From positions 62,001 through 126,000 of the forward strand of contig NZ_FONT01000002.1 in assembly GCF_900113025.1 (NCBI RefSeq): a stretch of DNA of 64,000 nt. The letters are read 5' to 3'. The translations under genes and the position numbers were made by a program. The notes below the pieces were generated by a model. It saw only the letters and a list, made by a program, of their open reading frames with translations, was not told the origin of the DNA and did not search any database. This DNA comes from Alteribacillus iranensis (GTDB lineage Bacteria; Bacillota; Bacilli; Bacillales; Marinococcaceae). Positions 61,322-64,000 of this stretch are shown one piece after another (within the stretch, counting starts at the first letter, position 1; the number at the start of each line of letters is the position of its first letter).

Positions 61322-62791
61322 TCACAATTTCATCGTTACCGTTTTAGCTTCTGTATAAAAATCAAAACTGTGGCGTCCTCCCTCACGACCGATACCACTC
61401 GCTTTCGATCCACCAAACGGCGTTCGTAAGTCCCGGATGTACCAGCAATTGACCCACAATAAACCTGCTTCTACCGCAGAAGAAACTCTTCTCGCTCTTC
61501 TCATATCATTGGTCCACACGACTCCGGCGAGTCCATAAATCGAGTCATTAGCAATACGGATCGCGTCTTCTTCTGTCTTAAAAGGAATGATAACGATAAC
61601 CGGGCCAAAAATTTCTTCCTGAGCTACCCGCATTTTATTATCAATGTCATATAAAACAGTCGGCTCATAAAAGTTACCTTTATCAAGTCCTGCCACACGT
61701 TGTCCTCCGTGCGCCAATTTAGCGCCTTCCGCAATACCGATTTTCACATATTCATCTACCGTTTCCATGTGCCCTTTTGAAACAAGGGCTCCCATATCTG
61801 TCTGTTCATCCGTCGGTTCGCCTACTTTAATGTTCTTTGCGGCATTAGTGAACTTTTCTAGAAACTCATCGTACACACTTTCTTGGACAAGCAGTCGTGA
61901 TCCTGCCAAACATATTTCACCTTGATTTCGATAAATGGCTTCAATGGATCCGGAAACCGCTTCATCTAAATCAGCATCTTCGAAAACGATATTCGCAGAT
62001 TTCCCTCCGAGTTCCAGTGAAACAGGGGTTAAGTTCTCTGACGCATTTCTCATGACCGTTTTCCCCGTGTTGCTTTCACCGACAAATGAAATACGCTGCA
62101 CATACGGGTTTGTGCACATTTCTGTACCAACCGTGCTTCCCGGTCCCGTAATAATATTTAATACACCAGGCGGTAACCCTGCTTCGTTAGCAATTTCACC
62201 TAATTTCACAGCGCTTAAAGGTGTGTAGGATGCCGGTTTTACGACAATGGTATTTCCTGCCGCCAATGCAGCAGAGGCTTTCCAAGTCAATTGCATGAAG
62301 GGTAAATTCCAAGGAATGATTAAACTTGTCACACCAGCTGGCCCGTATTCGGCATATGACATAACATTGTGTTTTTGGTAGTTTTCCTGAACCACGTATT
62401 TCGCCATTTCTGCGAAAAAGCGGAAGTTCTGTGCAGCACGTGGAATATCAAAGCCTCGGCTTTCGGTAATTGGCTTCCCCACATCAAGGGTTTCTAGGTA
62501 AGCAAGCTCATCCACCCGTTCCAGTATTAAGTCGGACATTCTACAAAGGATGTCCGACCTTTCTTCAACAGGCATGTTACTCCAGATTCCGCTTTCAAAA
62601 GTACGTTGGGCTGCTTCAATGGCACGCTTTGCGTCATGTTCATTACCTTTAGCTACCGATGCGAGCTTTATATTGGTTGCAGGATCAATCGTATCGAAGG
62701 TATCACCTGATAAAGCATCAACGTATGCGCCGTCAATAAAAAGTTTAGCATCAGAAACTTTTACTTTTTCATTTAGTAATTCTTTCTTCAC
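61322..62791 (-). CDS. Aldehyde dehydrogenase (HpaE/2-hydroxymuconic-semialdehyde dehydrogenase type)
   Basis: NAD(P)-dependent enzyme of about 489 residues. Seen: the glutamate in LELGGKSA (about residue 265) and the nucleophile cysteine in NQGEICLAGSR (about 297), IIPWNLPFMQ and FGPVIVIIPF. The C-terminus NCWYIRDLRTPFGGSKASGI resembles muconic semialdehyde dehydrogenases of aromatic degradation, though the local genes suggest an amino acid-derived semialdehyde. GTG at 62791, with CAGGAGGAG upstream, is preferred to a longer frame. Confidence 0.9.
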   Translation of the reverse strand: MKKELLNEKVKVSDAKLFIDGAYVDALSGDTFDTIDPATNIKLASVAKGNEHDAKRAIEAAQRTFESGIWSNMPVEERSDILCRMSDLILERVDELAYLETLDVGKPITESRGFDIPRAAQNFRFFAEMAKYVVQENYQKHNVMSYAEYGPAGVTSLIIPWNLPFMQLTWKASAALAAGNTIVVKPASYTPLSAVKLGEIANEAGLPPGVLNIITGPGSTVGTEMCTNPYVQRISFVGESNTGKTVMRNASENLTPVSLELGGKSANIVFEDADLDEAVSGSIEAIYRNQGEICLAGSRLLVQESVYDEFLEKFTNAAKNIKVGEPTDEQTDMGALVSKGHMETVDEYVKIGIAEGAKLAHGGQRVAGLDKGNFYEPTVLYDIDNKMRVAQEEIFGPVIVIIPFKTEEDAIRIANDSIYGLAGVVWTNDMRRARRVSSAVEAGLLWVNCWYIRDLRTPFGGSKASGIGREGGRHSFDFYTEAKTVTMKL

Positions 62792-62826
62792 AATATTACT
62801 CCTCCTGACAATAATAATGAACATTA

Positions 62827-62856
62827 TGAATGTTCTTAAATTGAATGTTCTTAAAT
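62827..62856. repeat. Perfect tandem 15-base repeat upstream of the aldehyde dehydrogenase gene
   Basis: TGAATGTTCTTAAAT occurs twice head to tail, 36 bases upstream of the start codon. It may be a regulator site or a chance duplication. Confidence 0.6.
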
Positions 62857-63066
62857 TTTTATAGATAGAATTATATTATGAAGATGTTTTAAAATCCAGT
62901 GTTTAATTGCATAATGTGGGATAAAAACCTACACGATTGTTAAAGTTGATGGGATTATTGATAAATTATGCCGAAAAGAACGTACTAAGTGAGGCATAAG
63001 AAAATACCAAAAAACGCTAAAAATCTCTACTTTGGGGAGCCGGCAGGAGGCAGGAATCCTCTCTTC

Positions 63067-63401
63067 CTATTTATATGGTGTATTTTCTTCCATTTCGATA
63101 TCTTCTATTTGCTGTTCCATGTCACTAGCATTTTTTTCGTGTCTGCTGGGATTTTGATGGCACCGGCTTCGTCATAATCAGAAAAGTTCCTTGGGATAAT
63201 TGGAACATGGTCATTGTCTGGCCTTCTTGTACTATTGTCATCAGTGGTCGCACCAAGTGATTCTTCTTCCTGCTCCGCTTCTTCCCCGACCATCGTATCT
63301 TCTGTTTTCTTTTCCGTCATCTCTTCACTTGTCTCTGAAGCCGTTTTCCCGGAAGCAGTTACTCACAATGTAACCCCCAACGCAGCTGCTACCCTTTTCA
63401 T
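63067..63401 (-). pseudogene. Broken secreted-protein-like gene
   Basis: An ATG at 63401 (MKRVAAALGVTL) is followed by an in-frame TGA at 63363-63365, then an open run VTASGKTASETSEEMTEKK and on through NFSDYDEAGAIKIPADTKK. A run of seven A residues near 63130 marks a frameshift, after which NASDMEQQIEDIEMEENTPY runs to a stop at 63067. The hydrophobic start and acidic, disordered body resemble a short secreted protein. I do not recognise the family. Confidence 0.55.
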
Positions 63402-63589
63402 TTTTCCATACCCTTCTCTCCTCTACTTTCCCTTTTTCAAGAATATTTATAGTGAATGACAAACGTGCAGAAAACAAGAGTAGAACAAGGGACTTTTCTC
63501 CCTTGCTTTCTAATTCGAAAGTCTGACGTGGATGTTAATCAAACGTTTGATTTTCCTAGAGTATTTGGTAAGCAACGACACCTCCTGTC

Positions 63590-63616
63590 TAAAACTTACC
63601 GGAAACAATCCGATAT
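63590..63616 (+). promoter_or_regulatory. Sigma-D-type promoter of cheV
   Basis: TAAA at 63590-63593 and CCGATAT at 63610-63616 are separated by 16 bases, matching the consensus of the motility and chemotaxis sigma factor. It lies 45 bases upstream of the cheV start. Confidence 0.8.
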
Positions 63617-63661
63617 ACCTAGTAACTGATCTGTTTCGAGAACGTGAGGGGGAAAATAACG

Positions 63662-64000
63662 ATGAACCAAAGCAATATTTTATTAGAAAGTGGGACGAAC
63701 GAGTTAGAAATTATTTTGTTTGACGTGGATGGACGAAAGTTTGGGATCAACGTGCTTAAGGTGAGGGAAATTATTCAACCGTCTGTGGTGACAGAAACGC
63801 CAAATCCTCATCCGTATGTGGAAGGTATCATTAATTTGAGAGATGAAATTATTCCTGTTGTCGATCTGACGGAGGTATTACACTGTCAGCCATCAGCCAA
63901 CCCGGAACAAGATAAGTTTATTGTCGTCGAATTAAATAACCGAAAAGCAGCGTTTCATGTTCATGATGTGAGCCGAATTTACCGCTTAACCTGGGGTCAA
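63662..64000 (+). CDS. cheV: Chemotaxis coupling protein CheV (5' part; window ends inside)
   Basis: First 113 codons of a CheV protein, which couples receptors to the CheA kinase. The CheW-like domain is visible: LLESGTNELEIILFDVDG, FGINVLKVREIIQP, VEGIINLRDEIIPVVDL and the region FHVHDVSRIYRLTW; the LESGTNELEI start matches CheV rather than CheW. The C-terminal response-regulator domain would lie beyond the window, so CheV is inferred, not proved. ATG at 63662 has a GTGAGGGGG site upstream. Confidence 0.9.
   Translation, partial: MNQSNILLESGTNELEIILFDVDGRKFGINVLKVREIIQPSVVTETPNPHPYVEGIINLRDEIIPVVDLTEVLHCQPSANPEQDKFIVVELNNRKAAFHVHDVSRIYRLTWGQ

Overview
The window looks like part of a Bacillaceae chromosome, probably from a halophilic or alkaliphilic relative of Bacillus. 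The evidence is strong AGGAGG-type ribosome sites with frequent TTG/GTG starts, the gene families yugN, yjfB, cheV, uvsE and encapsulin/IMEF, sigma-A, sigma-D and sigma-54 type promoters, Fur boxes, and many short intrinsic terminators. The species cannot be named from the sequence. No rRNA, tRNA or CRISPR array was seen.

Layout. Positions 1-3858: glycolate oxidase subunit glcD (cut by the window edge), an FCD/GntR regulator and a divergent NhaC-family antiporter. 3951-8103: a GAF-PAS-GGDEF diguanylate cyclase, then an HxlR-type regulator divergent from formaldehyde dehydrogenase and a GlcG-like protein. 8507-11729: amidohydrolase plus sodium:solute symporter behind a sigma-54-type promoter. 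12363-15382: yjfB, a small haem-copper-oxidase-like membrane protein, a Fur-boxed gene of unknown function, and an encapsulin shell with its IMEF iron cargo. 15655-29588: assorted accessory and housekeeping genes (VWA lipoprotein, racemase, retropepsin, AtoE, UvsE, YugN, a sulfonate/nitrate-type ABC transporter, XRE-cupin regulator with DODA dioxygenase, 3-HIB dehydrogenase family, CDF transporter, nitronate monooxygenase).

29744-43650 is one long minus-strand anaerobic (early cobalt insertion) corrin operon: cbiH60-cbiX-cbiJ-cbiC-cbiD-cbiET-cbiL-cbiF-cbiG-cbiA-cobA-btuC-btuF-sirC. It sits behind a cobalamin riboswitch with a transcription terminator. The genes build the ring from uroporphyrinogen III to cob(II)yrinic acid a,c-diamide; adenosylation and nucleotide-loop genes are not here.

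43900-50274 holds a 166-bp tandem repeat, a sigma-54 activator, its probable target operon (3-hydroxybutyrate dehydrogenase plus GntP permease, with a near-consensus sigma-54 promoter), and a decayed second activator. 50200-54150 is a decay zone: more 166-bp-spaced repeats, a class C-like group II intron with a frameshifted reverse transcriptase, an orphan siderophore-binding lipoprotein with a Fur box, and a broken SEC-C gene. 54152-62791 is a minus-strand catabolic cluster: TRAP transporter, class IV aminotransferase, DoeA/creatinase-like M24 protein, amidohydrolase and aldehyde dehydrogenase. It looks like uptake and hydrolysis of an unidentified amide-bonded compound and is the best candidate for an undescribed pathway. 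The window ends with a lipoprotein pseudogene and the start of cheV behind a sigma-D-type promoter.
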